Positions 27,324 to 36,247 of a DNA stretch of 64,000 bases are shown here, piece by piece. Below the pieces are notes generated by a model, which was given only the letters and a program-made list of their open reading frames with translations, did no database searches and was not told where the DNA came from. Numbering within the stretch: position 1 is the first letter of the stretch; each line of letters starts with the position of its first letter. This DNA is from an uncultured Algibacter sp. Lineage in GTDB: Bacteria; Bacteroidota; Bacteroidia; Flavobacteriales; Flavobacteriaceae. A program made the translations under genes and the position numbers. The DNA is taken from the NCBI RefSeq assembly GCF_947487575.1, contig NZ_CANKXG010000003.1, positions 62,001 to 126,000 on the forward strand. Reading direction: 5' to 3'.

Positions 27324-27413
27324 TTATAAAGCTTCTAAAGTATGTCCTTTAAATTCTTTTCCAGCCTCAATACGTTGAATTGTTCTAACAGATATATTAG
27401 TTCTTTCGGAGAG
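27324..27413 (-). pseudogene. XRE-type helix-turn-helix remnant
   Basis: A 29-codon stretch with a stop at 27324-27326 and an in-frame stop immediately upstream reads LSERTNISVRTIQRIEAGKE, then FKGHTLEAL. LSExTxISVRTIQRIExGK is the recognition-helix region of Cro/C1-type regulators. Only this part survives, so it is a relic. It lies in the 314-bp gap (27220-27533) between the serine hydrolase and the HTH-membrane protein; the rest of that gap shows nothing clear. Confidence 0.65.
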
Positions 27414-27533
27414 TTAATTGTTACTGAGTTAGACTTGATTTTTCTCTATATTTTAAAAGTTTATTCACTTAATTGTTGCTTTGCTTTTACAACTTATCGT
27501 GTATAAAATGCGATTATTCTCTTAGGCTTTAAA

Positions 27534-28805
27534 TTAATTATCGTTACTAAAAAAACACTCCAGAACTTTTGCGTTTTTATTTAAATCTTCTATTTTAATA
27601 GTATTAATTTGTCCTGCGCCTAAGAAGCGGTATCTAAGTCCGACAAATTTCCCTATAGATTTGTGGTATGTATTTTCATATATTTTTCTATTATCAACAA
27701 ATACATTAACGGTCTTATCTTTTATACTTATATCTATCGCTTTATTTTCATTTAAATCTACACCAAAAGCAGACAAATCGTGTTCTTTACCTGAATAAAC
27801 GTTATTGCTTAATAAAATATCTAGATTAGACACACAGCCTAACTTAGAAAAAGGCATAATAATAGCCCCTTCTGTTCCAAGAACAACAATTTTAAAATTC
27901 TGGCAAACAGCCCATTTGTCATTTAAAACACTTTTAACAGATTGACTTATCTTGATATTATCTCCAGATATATTTCCAAAATCATCTATATAATGAAAAG
28001 TAGATTCTAAAGGTTTTCCACTTTTCTTTATTTCATTAAGAATAGCTTCTGAAAAACCCATTTTATCATTCTTAATTTGCTTTTCAGATAAATACTTAGG
28101 AGTAGGTTTGTAATCTATCGTTCCAACCCACCCCTCTGATTTGATAAATAAGTCATGCCTCCTGATTATTTTACCATCAACACGAAGTTTAGAATTGTAG
28201 TATCCTGGATAGTAATAAATTCCCGTAGCTTGTTTTTGGTCAGATTTTATTTTTATTGTTTTCGTAACATCCCAATACTGTTGTATATATATGCTATCTG
28301 ATTTGATATTATCTAAGTTAAAATCAAATATCACAGAATTCGGAAAACTATTAGTAACTGGTTTACTACTAAATTTAATATTCGAAAAGTCATGTTTTGG
28401 TTTAGTTTTAGAGGAATCTATCATTGAATAAATAGAAATAAAACCCAAAGCAAATATAATTGCTAAAACAATTATAATATAACTGTTAGCATTCATCTTC
28501 TTTTCAAACCATACTCTATTTTTAGTAGTTTCATGATTGGTTTTAAAATCACGCCAAGTGTTAAAACCTGCAAATAACGCTAATGTATTCAAAGTACTAA
28601 TACTTGGGGTGCTATTATATTTTACTCTACCCCAAACACGTTTTAATGTTGTTACACTTAGTAATATAGACGTTTCTTCTCTAATTTTTTCACTTAACTC
28701 AATAAAGGTTTTATTATGCCAAGTATTCGAATCTCCCCACTGTAATTCATCTTCAATTAGTTGAAGGCATTTTTTAACTAATATATGCTCTGGATATAAA
28801 CTCAT
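27534..28805 (-). CDS. Membrane-tethered HTH-like putative regulator with extracytoplasmic sensor domain
   Basis: 423 residues. The cytoplasmic N-terminus (1-90) is helical with FIELSEKIREETSILLSVTTLKRVWG, the look of a DNA-binding domain known in Bacteroidota membrane proteins. One transmembrane helix spans about 108-128. The remaining 290 residues are predicted extracytoplasmic and beta-rich; their end (AIDISIKDKTVNVFVDNRKIY...GLRYRFLGAGQINTIKIEDL) is LamG/DUF1080-like. It is divergent from a secreted LamG-like protein across 135 bp, so it may sense a ligand and control that operon. Regulation is inference; the DNA-binding role would need testing. Confidence 0.6.
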   Translation of the reverse strand: MSLYPEHILVKKCLQLIEDELQWGDSNTWHNKTFIELSEKIREETSILLSVTTLKRVWGRVKYNSTPSISTLNTLALFAGFNTWRDFKTNHETTKNRVWFEKKMNANSYIIIVLAIIFALGFISIYSMIDSSKTKPKHDFSNIKFSSKPVTNSFPNSVIFDFNLDNIKSDSIYIQQYWDVTKTIKIKSDQKQATGIYYYPGYYNSKLRVDGKIIRRHDLFIKSEGWVGTIDYKPTPKYLSEKQIKNDKMGFSEAILNEIKKSGKPLESTFHYIDDFGNISGDNIKISQSVKSVLNDKWAVCQNFKIVVLGTEGAIIMPFSKLGCVSNLDILLSNNVYSGKEHDLSAFGVDLNENKAIDISIKDKTVNVFVDNRKIYENTYHKSIGKFVGLRYRFLGAGQINTIKIEDLNKNAKVLECFFSNDN

Positions 28806-28940
28806 AATTATGCAAAAATCTTTAAAAAATTATACTTGTACAACATTGAATGAACTTGTATCAACTTGTCTCTAGCTTTTGTTGGTCATATATAGATATT
28901 TGAAGTGTTATTATCATTAATCAAAAAAACATAATTTACG

Positions 28941-30050
28941 ATGAAAAAATTATTATCTATAGTTTTAATAATTAGTACAGTTTGCTTTAATAGTGTAAAA
29001 GCACAAAAAAACATTTCTATAGACACTACAAAGTGGGAAATTAAAGCCAAGTCTTATTCCTTTGAATCCTTTAAAGGTAAAGAGGCTATCAACATAAAAT
29101 CAGGGTCTTTTAAGCTTAAAAACACGAAGTTTTTAAACGGCACTATAGAGTTTGATATTGTATTGAAAGGAAATCGTGCTTTTCCTGGTGTATATTTTAG
29201 AATGATTGATGACAAGAATGGAGAGCATTGGTATTTGCGTCCACACCAATCTGGTAATCCAGATGCAAACCAAGCAGCAGCAATTATTAATGGAGTAACA
29301 CCTTGGCAATTATATTTTGGTAAAAAGTATTCGTTTAAATATGATTATAAATACAACGATTGGACTCATGTAAAACTGGTTGTAAACGATGATAAGGCTC
29401 AAGTATTTTTAGATTATTCAGATAAGCCCAATTTGTCATGGAATTTATTTACCGAAACGAAATGGGGAGATTTGGTTATTAACTTAGCAAATAAGGACGC
29501 TATACATATTGCTAATATTACGGTTGATAAAAAAGCTAATGATTTGGTTGATTTTAAAACTATAAACAGAAAGCCCATACCTAAATTAATAGAAAAATGG
29601 GAGGTTTCAAATGCTTTTAAAGAAGAAATCTTGGATGATTCTAACCAATTGCAATCAAAGCTTGAAAACGCTAAATGGATGGGGCATATAGAAGTTGAAG
29701 AAGGAATGGCTGCAAATATTTCAAGAAAAATTCAAATAAATAGAAAAAATGCCAATACTGTTTTTGCAAAAATTGAAATTATATCAGATAAAGACCAACA
29801 AAAACTATTTCATTTTGGGTATAGTGATAGAGTAGTAGCCATATTAAACGGGAGTTCTATATATAAAGGCAACAATAGCTTTAGAACTAGAGACTACAGA
29901 TATTTAGGAACCATAGGATTATTTGATGCTGCATACCTCAATTTAAAAAAAGGAAAAAACACACTTATTATGGCAGTTTCTGAAAGTTTTGGAGGCTGGT
30001 TAATAACTGGGAAATTTGATAATTATGACGGATTAAAAATTAAATACTAA
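28941..30050 (+). CDS. Secreted LamG/DUF1080-like beta-sandwich protein
   Basis: 369 residues; signal peptide ending VKAQ (residue 22). Residues 25-200 form a concanavalin A-like sandwich (FLNGTIEFDIVLKGNRAFPGVYFRM, WTHVKLVVNDDKAQVFLD). Residues 210-369 form a second jelly roll of the ligand-binding type (FGYSDRVVAILNGSSIYKG, LKKGKNTLIMAVSESFGGW). No catalytic motif is evident. It heads a plus-strand operon with an alpha/beta hydrolase (18-bp gap) and a PLP enzyme (14-bp gap). It may bind a carbohydrate or cell-surface polymer; the function is unknown. Confidence 0.65.
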   Translation: MKKLLSIVLIISTVCFNSVKAQKNISIDTTKWEIKAKSYSFESFKGKEAINIKSGSFKLKNTKFLNGTIEFDIVLKGNRAFPGVYFRMIDDKNGEHWYLRPHQSGNPDANQAAAIINGVTPWQLYFGKKYSFKYDYKYNDWTHVKLVVNDDKAQVFLDYSDKPNLSWNLFTETKWGDLVINLANKDAIHIANITVDKKANDLVDFKTINRKPIPKLIEKWEVSNAFKEEILDDSNQLQSKLENAKWMGHIEVEEGMAANISRKIQINRKNANTVFAKIEIISDKDQQKLFHFGYSDRVVAILNGSSIYKGNNSFRTRDYRYLGTIGLFDAAYLNLKKGKNTLIMAVSESFGGWLITGKFDNYDGLKIKY

Positions 30051-30068
30051 AACCATAACATATATTTA

Positions 30069-30920
30069 ATGAAATATATACTAATATTTTTTTGTTGGAT
30101 TAGTTTTAAGGTTTCAGGACAGGCTCTTCAAGATATTCAATATGGAAATAATTCAATTGTTGGTTCCTATGCAAATGTAAATGGGATTACTATGTATTAT
30201 GAAAAATATGGAGAAGGAGAGCCTATTATTCTACTGCACGGCGGAACAGGGTCAATATCAGAATTTCAATTTCTAATTCCGTATCTATCAAAAAAATTTA
30301 AAGTATATGCACTAGATTTTAGAGGACATGGGCGAACAAATAATAATCTGGATGCAATGAGTTATTCATTGCTTACTAAAGATATTATCCAATTTATTAA
30401 CTATCTTAATTTGAATACTATTAAAATTATCGGATATAGTGATGGAGGTATAGTTGCGTTAAAACTAGCAATTGATATCCCTGAAAAAATTGAAAAGATG
30501 ATTGTTGTTAGTGCAAATAAATCAGTTTCAGACTTAAATAAACAGTTCATTGGTTTTGCCAAAACGATGATTACCGATAATAATTTAAAGAATGCTTACA
30601 TAAAACGTGAAAAGAAAAAATATGACACTATTAATCCAGAGCCCGAGAAATACCAAAGATTTATGCAATTAATGGGGCAAATGTGGCTACATGACCCATA
30701 TATTAAAAATCGTGATTATGCTAAAATAAGCACGCCTCTATTAATGGTGTATGGTGACAATGATGCTTTTCATTTCGATGCTATGATTGATATGTATAAA
30801 AATCTTAATTGTAAAAAGAAGCAATTATGTATATTACCAAATACCAATCATTTTGTATTTAAGAAAAAACATGCTAAAATCATCAATCCTATAATACACA
30901 AATATTTAGTTTCAGATTAA
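30069..30920 (+). CDS. Alpha/beta hydrolase, probably secreted
   Basis: 283 residues; signal peptide ending near SGQA (residue 19). The fold shows the oxyanion segment ILLHGGTGS, LDFRGHGRT and the nucleophile elbow GYSDGG (Ser124), with a late acid in MVYGDNDAF and His in PNTNHFVF, so the catalytic triad looks complete. The substrate is unknown; esterases and C-C hydrolases share this pattern. Middle gene of the operon starting at 28941. Confidence 0.85.
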   Translation: MKYILIFFCWISFKVSGQALQDIQYGNNSIVGSYANVNGITMYYEKYGEGEPIILLHGGTGSISEFQFLIPYLSKKFKVYALDFRGHGRTNNNLDAMSYSLLTKDIIQFINYLNLNTIKIIGYSDGGIVALKLAIDIPEKIEKMIVVSANKSVSDLNKQFIGFAKTMITDNNLKNAYIKREKKKYDTINPEPEKYQRFMQLMGQMWLHDPYIKNRDYAKISTPLLMVYGDNDAFHFDAMIDMYKNLNCKKKQLCILPNTNHFVFKKKHAKIINPIIHKYLVSD

Positions 30921-30934
30921 TAATTCTGCATTTC

Positions 30935-31894
30935 ATGAATAATACAAATCATAGATTATCTATTGAAAATATAGAAGATGTTATTAAAATCATTAATCCA
31001 ATATTTTTGAATTCCCCTCAATTTGAATGTAAAAGTTTAAATGAAACACTAGGATTAAATTTGATTATTAAAAACGAAATTGAAAACCCTGTGAAGTGTT
31101 TTAAAGCAAGAGGAAGCGAAGTTTTTATTTCGAAGGCAAAATCAGGTTCTTATATAATATGTGCTAGTGCAGGCAATTTTGGACAAGCAATGGCTTACTC
31201 AGCAAAGAAAAAAGATATCAACCTAACTGTATATGCAAGTCATAATGCAAATGCTGTTAAAATTAAGAAAATGAAATCTTTAGGAGCAAATGTTATTTTA
31301 TATGGAAACGATTTTGACGAGGCAAAGGTTGAAGCGAAACGGAAAGCACAAGAAATTAAAGCACGATTTATTGAAGACAGCCTTGATATAGAAAGTTTAG
31401 AAGGAGCAGGAACCATTGGGATAGAACTTTTAAAATATCCTAAAAAAATTGACACAGTATTAGTAGCTTTAGGAAATGGCGCACTATTAAATGGAATAGC
31501 AAGATTTTTAAAACATTACAATCCTGAAATAAAGATTATTGCAGTACAAGCTAAAGGCGCACCTGCAATGGTAAATTCTTGGAAAACAAACACATTAATA
31601 AAGCATGAGAAAAGTGAAACTATTGCAGATGGGGTTAATGTTAGAATACCTATTCCGCAAGCTTTAAAAGACATGAAAGGTATGGTAGATGATGCCATAC
31701 TTGTTGAGGATGAAAGTATTATTAAAGGAATGAAGTTACTGTTTAAACATTTAAATTTGGAAGTAGAACCTTCTGCAGCAGTTGGTATAGCAGCCATTTT
31801 GGAAAACAAAAGCGCTTTTAAGAATCAAAACGTTGCTACTGTTATTTCTGGAGGAAATATTACTAAAGAACAAAAAGATAAGTGGTTAAAATAA
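30935..31894 (+). CDS. PLP-dependent threonine/serine dehydratase-like enzyme
   Basis: 319 residues, cytoplasmic (no signal). Fold type II PLP enzyme: the Schiff-base Lys57 lies in VKCFKARGS (compare SFKxRG). ASAGNFGQAMAYSAKK binds the substrate carboxylate, and the glycine-rich ALGNGALLNG binds the PLP phosphate. The ILEDE-type and SGGNIT segments at the C-terminus are typical. There is no ACT regulatory domain, as in the short catabolic or racemase-like forms. It may deaminate serine or threonine or racemise serine. It shares an operon with two secreted proteins, an odd pairing. Confidence 0.82.
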   Translation: MNNTNHRLSIENIEDVIKIINPIFLNSPQFECKSLNETLGLNLIIKNEIENPVKCFKARGSEVFISKAKSGSYIICASAGNFGQAMAYSAKKKDINLTVYASHNANAVKIKKMKSLGANVILYGNDFDEAKVEAKRKAQEIKARFIEDSLDIESLEGAGTIGIELLKYPKKIDTVLVALGNGALLNGIARFLKHYNPEIKIIAVQAKGAPAMVNSWKTNTLIKHEKSETIADGVNVRIPIPQALKDMKGMVDDAILVEDESIIKGMKLLFKHLNLEVEPSAAVGIAAILENKSAFKNQNVATVISGGNITKEQKDKWLK

Positions 31895-32073
31895 AAATAT
31901 AAGGATGGGGTGTTTTATCGAATATGTGATTTTTAAAACAGCTAAAAACTAGCTTTTTTTTTGGCTTTGGCAAACCTTGGAGAGTTATTCGAAAGATTTC
32001 TAATATTTTAGATTGGACTGTAAAGATGATAAAAAAGAATATTAGTAGTTTCGAATTGTTTCTTAAGCTCTCC

Positions 32074-32127
32074 ATAAGTTTATTTTTCACTTTCATAATG
32101 AGTTTTTATAAGGACTTTAAAATCATT
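32074..32127. repeat. 54-bp direct repeat, copy 1 (leader of a serine hydrolase gene)
   Basis: This segment matches 34985-35038 at 48 of 54 positions by eye. The other copy spans the start region (encoding MKVKNKL) of the intact serine hydrolase. Here the frame continues into unrelated sequence, so this is a detached duplicate of that 5' end. The whole gap 31895-32162 holds no convincing gene. Confidence 0.7.
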
Positions 32128-32162
32128 CAATTGTTACTGTATTCTAGGAGTTATTAAACATT

Positions 32163-33526
32163 TTATTTCTTTTTTAGAATGTAAATATTATCCGTTTCTT
32201 TTATTAGTAGAGTATTCTTTTCTGGTTGAAATTCAAAAAAATACCCGTATTTATAATTAGCAAAATAATTATTGTTAATCTTAATGGTTTCAAACTCTTT
32301 TCCTTGAGTTTCCACAATCAACTGGTTATTATCCGCTTTACAGGTTACTTGAATGGGCATAGTATTAGAAGCATATGTTCCCAATAAGCCTGTCAGTTTC
32401 TTATCATTTATTTTTACACCATTAAAATGGGGCAATTTGTAGTCGTTTTCTAAGCAAATTGCGACAACAGCACTAATTATATCATCCCTAGGGTATAAAA
32501 TTCCGTTTGTGCAATAAGCAATTGAAAGCCCTACATCAGGAAAGTGAATCAGAGTAGTATAATATTCGTTTATTCTTCCTTCGTGACCATAAGCCAAAGA
32601 GGAGTCAAATTGAAATTTGAAAATACCCAATCCATAATCTTTATCAAAAGAAGTCATTAAGTTTAAACTTTTCTTTTCAATCAATTGATACGAAAATAGA
32701 GTATCTATAAATTTTAATAAATCTGATGTATTAGAAACAATAACACCTGCACCTAAATGATTTTCTGCAATATCTTCACGTTCTTGATTCCAATTACCTC
32801 CAGTATACTTATACGATTTACTTTTTTTTCTTGTGGAGTCCTTAGCTTGTTCATAATAAGTATTTTTAAGGTTAATTTTTTGAAATATGCTTTTTTGTAA
32901 TAGTTTTTGATAAGACTCGCCTGAAATTTTTTCTAGAATAAGACTTAATAGAAAGAAATTTGTATTTGAATATTGGTGTTTTTTTCCTGGTTTAAATTGT
33001 GGTTTGTATTTTTCGATTATTGCAAGTAAATCCTTTTTTGATTTTTTTTCATATTTCCATTGTTGAAAATCTGTCTTATCAGAATAGTTTGCTAAACCAC
33101 TAGAGTGATTTAGTAAATTTCTAACCGTAATCAATTCACTGTTGGGAACTTCTGAGAAAAATTTATTTAAATGGTCATCAAGCGATAACTGACCTTTCTC
33201 AATAAATTGAAAAACAAGAACTGCTGTAAACGTTTTTGTAACTGAGCCAATCCTATAAAATGTTTCTGTTGTTGATATTTTTTTTCTGATTGATTTAATA
33301 AAGAGTACCCAAAAGCTTTTTGATATACTAACTGATTGTGTTTTGAAATGGCAAGACTACCCATTCCAAGTTTATACTTGTCAAGATTTATAAATAAACT
33401 ATCAAGTTTTACCTTGTCAATTCCTATTTTTTTAGTGGTTTGCCCAAAGGAAACACATATATTGAACAATAAAATGTAGCTTATCAGTTTATTCATTAAG
33501 CTTTTCAGTTTTTTAATGTTGGGCAT
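32163..33526 (-). pseudogene. Serine hydrolase (class C beta-lactamase-like) interrupted by a one-base frameshift
   Basis: Two adjoining frames make one enzyme. Residues 1-79 come from the frame starting at 33526 (signal peptide ending VSFGQ; MGSLAISKHNQLVYQKAFGY). The rest is one frame over: ISTTETFYRIGSVTKTFTAV with the catalytic SVTK, then LITVRNLLNHSSGLANY, KHQYSNTNFFLLSLIL (YxN) and YGHEGRINEY. The switch occurs at a run of eight T (eight A in the mRNA) at 33278-33285; a ninth A would restore the full frame. All catalytic motifs remain, so this is a very recent lesion, a sequencing error, or a slippage-controlled gene. It lies 2 bp after the next serine hydrolase, probably cotranscribed. 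Confidence 0.85.
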
Positions 33527-33528
33527 AG

Positions 33529-35007
33529 TTACTTTTTAGTTTCTATTTCAATAATTTCTTTTCCGTATTCTCCAAGATATTGGCTTAATAAACTCTCATA
33601 AACTTTATAGCCATCATCAACATTTGTAAAAATCAACATTCCTTGTTTGGTTTTAGGGAAGATAAAAACAATGGTTTGAACGCCATTATCAGAGCCACCG
33701 TGTGAAAGTGCGAAATTGCCATCTCTGAAGTCATATTTTTCAAATCCCAATCCAAAATGCTTTCCTTTTTGGGAACTGACTTGGTTAGATTGCATTTCTT
33801 TGAAAACGTGTTCAGAGAGTCCATATCCATTTAATACGGCTGTTAAAAACGTTCCATAATCCTCTACTGTTGTGAGTAAATCATCCGCTCCATTAGCCAC
33901 TTTTCTTTTATGAACTTTGTAACTCTTTCCACTTTTATCAAAACCTAAAGAAAGTCTTTGCTCTTCTATTTTATCGTCCCAAACATACCTAGTATCTTCC
34001 ATATTAAAAGGTTCAAATATTAATTCTGACGCTAATGCACTTAGAGACTTGTTAAACCTGCTTTCCAATACCTTTCTTAAGTATTCAAAGCCTTCTCCAG
34101 AATATTGGTATTTTGTTCCAGGTGTGAATTGAAATTTCAACTTTTCATCACGCCAATTAGGGAAGCCTGTTTGATGACTTATCAAGTGCTTTATTGTTAG
34201 CAATTTATGTCTTTCATCATCTTTTAAGTCTGGGTCAGTCCAGTATTTGTAAACTGGCTCGTCCAAGCTTAACTTGTTTTGGCTTACTAACCTTAGAGCT
34301 ATATAGGCTGTAACTGGTTTTGTTAAAGAAGCAACATTAAATATGGTGTTGATAGGTGCTTTTTTATTTTTGTTTAGATTCCCTATTACTTTAACTTCCT
34401 CTAACTGTCCGTTATTTATGATGCCAAGTCCAAGTATTGGGATATCATTTGCTATTAGCCATTTTTTAAGCTCAAATGGGTTGAACAAATCTTTAGTTTG
34501 TATTTCCTTTTTATTCTTATGATTATAGCTTAAACTTCTTTTGAGTTTCCAATCATTGTTTTCCAAAAGCCACAAATGATTAAAGTTCGCAGAACTCGCA
34601 AATTGTGCCTTTCCATTATTGAAGGTTTCATAAAAATTATGGATTCCAGTTTGAATAACAGCATACAACTTCTTATTGTTGTAAAGCGGATATATTTTTG
34701 TTGAGTAATTCAATAACTCTCTGCGTGATTGATATTGGTCTGGAGATTTGCAAAGTCCATTCTTCAATGCATTCAAAAATGCTACTTTATTTTGTTGACC
34801 ACCTTTGTCGTGATAAAATTCAAAGTCGCTACTTAAATGTTTTTCAAACTGACTTACTTCACAAGTATTAAAGCCAATATTGAATAACAGACTGTCCTTT
34901 TTAATGATGTTTTTGTATAATTCGGTGTCGTTGGCAATTTGTGCTTTAGAGGTAAAGATTGTTAAAAGAAGGGCAATTATTACAATAAGTTTATTTTTTA
35001 CTTTCAT
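33529..35007 (-). CDS. Serine hydrolase with N-terminal DUF4440/SnoaL-like domain
   Basis: 492 residues from the chosen ATG at 35005-35007, which begins the signal peptide MKVKNKLIVIIALLL ending SKAQ; an in-frame start at 35037 would add ten residues with no signal character. Residues 25-150 match DUF4440/NTF2-like folds (ELYKNIIKKDSLLFNIGFNT, FNHLWLLENNDWKLKRSLSY). Residues 170-490 are a class C beta-lactamase-like hydrolase with VASLTKPV (SxxK), KYQYSGEGF (YxN position as Y-S-G) and LSHGGSDNGV. The substrate is unknown. Its start region is duplicated at 32074-32127. Confidence 0.85.
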   Translation of the reverse strand: MKVKNKLIVIIALLLTIFTSKAQIANDTELYKNIIKKDSLLFNIGFNTCEVSQFEKHLSSDFEFYHDKGGQQNKVAFLNALKNGLCKSPDQYQSRRELLNYSTKIYPLYNNKKLYAVIQTGIHNFYETFNNGKAQFASSANFNHLWLLENNDWKLKRSLSYNHKNKKEIQTKDLFNPFELKKWLIANDIPILGLGIINNGQLEEVKVIGNLNKNKKAPINTIFNVASLTKPVTAYIALRLVSQNKLSLDEPVYKYWTDPDLKDDERHKLLTIKHLISHQTGFPNWRDEKLKFQFTPGTKYQYSGEGFEYLRKVLESRFNKSLSALASELIFEPFNMEDTRYVWDDKIEEQRLSLGFDKSGKSYKVHKRKVANGADDLLTTVEDYGTFLTAVLNGYGLSEHVFKEMQSNQVSSQKGKHFGLGFEKYDFRDGNFALSHGGSDNGVQTIVFIFPKTKQGMLIFTNVDDGYKVYESLLSQYLGEYGKEIIEIETKK

Positions 35008-35038
35008 AATGAGTTTCAGTAAAGACTCTAAAATCATT
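34985..35038. repeat. 54-bp direct repeat, copy 2
   Basis: Start region of the serine hydrolase gene ending at 33529. It matches 32074-32127 in the same orientation at 48 of 54 positions by eye, 2.9 kb apart. Confidence 0.7.
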
Positions 35039-35054
35039 TACTTTTTACAATATT

Positions 35055-35969
35055 TTAATTTAGGTTTTTTACAAAAGATTTTATTTCTGTAATATATCTT
35101 TCTTCTTGCTCTAACCATCCATAATGTCCACATTCATTCAAAAATATTAATCTAGAGTTTTTATAAACATTATGGGCTTTATATGCAGTTCCAGAACCAA
35201 CCATATCTTGTCTTCCCTGAATAATTAAAACAGGAGTCTCAAGTTTAGACATTGCATTTTTCCAGTTATAATTTTTTTCATGTAAATCTTGAAATATTAA
35301 TTTACTAATTTCAGGTTTTCCCTGAGTTAATCTATGTGCAACTTTTTCAATGTATTTATCTCCATATAGGTATAAAGGTGCTCTAAATCTCCCAACTTTA
35401 TATTTAGCTAGATAAGTAGTGTCTCCTTTTTTTATCTTATTTCTCCAATAATTTAACGAATCTTTTTCTTGAGCGCTTTGTCGAATGTGAAAATTAGCTC
35501 CTAAATAAGTAAAAATATCCATATCGATTCCACCTGAACCAGAGAGAATCATTCCTGTCAAATTATTTGAATGTTTTGAAGCATAATGTTGAGCAAGAAA
35601 GCCTCCAAAACTGTGTCCTAACACAGCCCATTTGTTAATTTTTAAATGCTTCCTTAAGACTTCAATATCTTCCACCAGTAAATCCATATTTAAAGTGTTT
35701 GAATTCAAACTATTAAGCTTAGACTTACCTGTTCCCCTTTGGTCATATAGAATAACCATGTAATCGTCATTTAGGAGTTTAGCCAAGGACGAAAAACCTT
35801 CACAATTCATCCCTGGTCCCCCATTAATAATTAGAATTGGAGACCCTTGTCCATAAATTTTATAATGGATTGTTCCATAGTCAGTTTTTATTAAATGGTT
35901 AGTTTGACCTATTGTACCTATAGTAAACAATAGCGTTATCTTAAATATTAGTTTCTTCATCAACTCCAT
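35055..35969 (-). CDS. Proline iminopeptidase-like alpha/beta hydrolase, secreted
   Basis: 304 residues; Met4 (35960) begins the signal peptide MKKLIFKITLLFTIGTIGQ and may be the true start. LIINGGPGMNCEGF is the GGPG oxyanion motif of proline iminopeptidase-type hydrolases; LYDQRGTGKS follows, and the nucleophile elbow is GHSFGG (Ser120). Late Asp (IQGRQDMVG) and His (NECGHYGW) complete the triad. Members cleave N-terminal Pro or act as esterases. It precedes the two serine hydrolase genes on the same strand. Confidence 0.86.
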   Translation of the reverse strand: MELMKKLIFKITLLFTIGTIGQTNHLIKTDYGTIHYKIYGQGSPILIINGGPGMNCEGFSSLAKLLNDDYMVILYDQRGTGKSKLNSLNSNTLNMDLLVEDIEVLRKHLKINKWAVLGHSFGGFLAQHYASKHSNNLTGMILSGSGGIDMDIFTYLGANFHIRQSAQEKDSLNYWRNKIKKGDTTYLAKYKVGRFRAPLYLYGDKYIEKVAHRLTQGKPEISKLIFQDLHEKNYNWKNAMSKLETPVLIIQGRQDMVGSGTAYKAHNVYKNSRLIFLNECGHYGWLEQEERYITEIKSFVKNLN

Positions 35970-35999
35970 TTTTACTTTATTAATATTTTACAACGGTTG

Positions 36000-36113
36000 T
36001 TAACCATAGTTTTTTCTAGTACGGTCTTCTTGTGCTTTATTTGAAGTTGAATTTGTACAACTATTGGTAATTATTATAACCAACAGCAATAGATATTTAA
36101 GGTAATGTTTCAT
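36000..36113 (-). CDS. Small putative lipoprotein, 37 residues
   Basis: A 38-codon frame encodes MKHYLKYLLLLVIIITNSC followed by an 18-residue polar tail ending in NYG. The hydrophobic core and lipobox TNSC (Cys19) form a complete SPII signal. It lies about 30 bp before the alpha/beta hydrolase start. It could be a real microprotein or the stump of a larger lipoprotein. The rest of the gap 36114-36247 shows nothing else. Confidence 0.45.
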   Translation of the reverse strand: MKHYLKYLLLLVIIITNSCTNSTSNKAQEDRTRKNYG

Positions 36114-36247
36114 AAAGTTCGTTTAGGCTCGTTTAATAGACGCCCATTTTTGCTAGTTGTTACACTTTTCAGAAAGAGAATTAGTCTTTTTAATTGTGTC
36201 TAACACTAAACTCTACACCAATTCAACTCATAGCTTTACACGTTCAA

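Noticed and set aside
31863-32096. 77-codon minus-strand frame starting MKVKNKLMES
   Set aside because: Its start is the duplicated leader of the serine hydrolase gene; the rest has no domain character and overlaps the end of the PLP enzyme gene.
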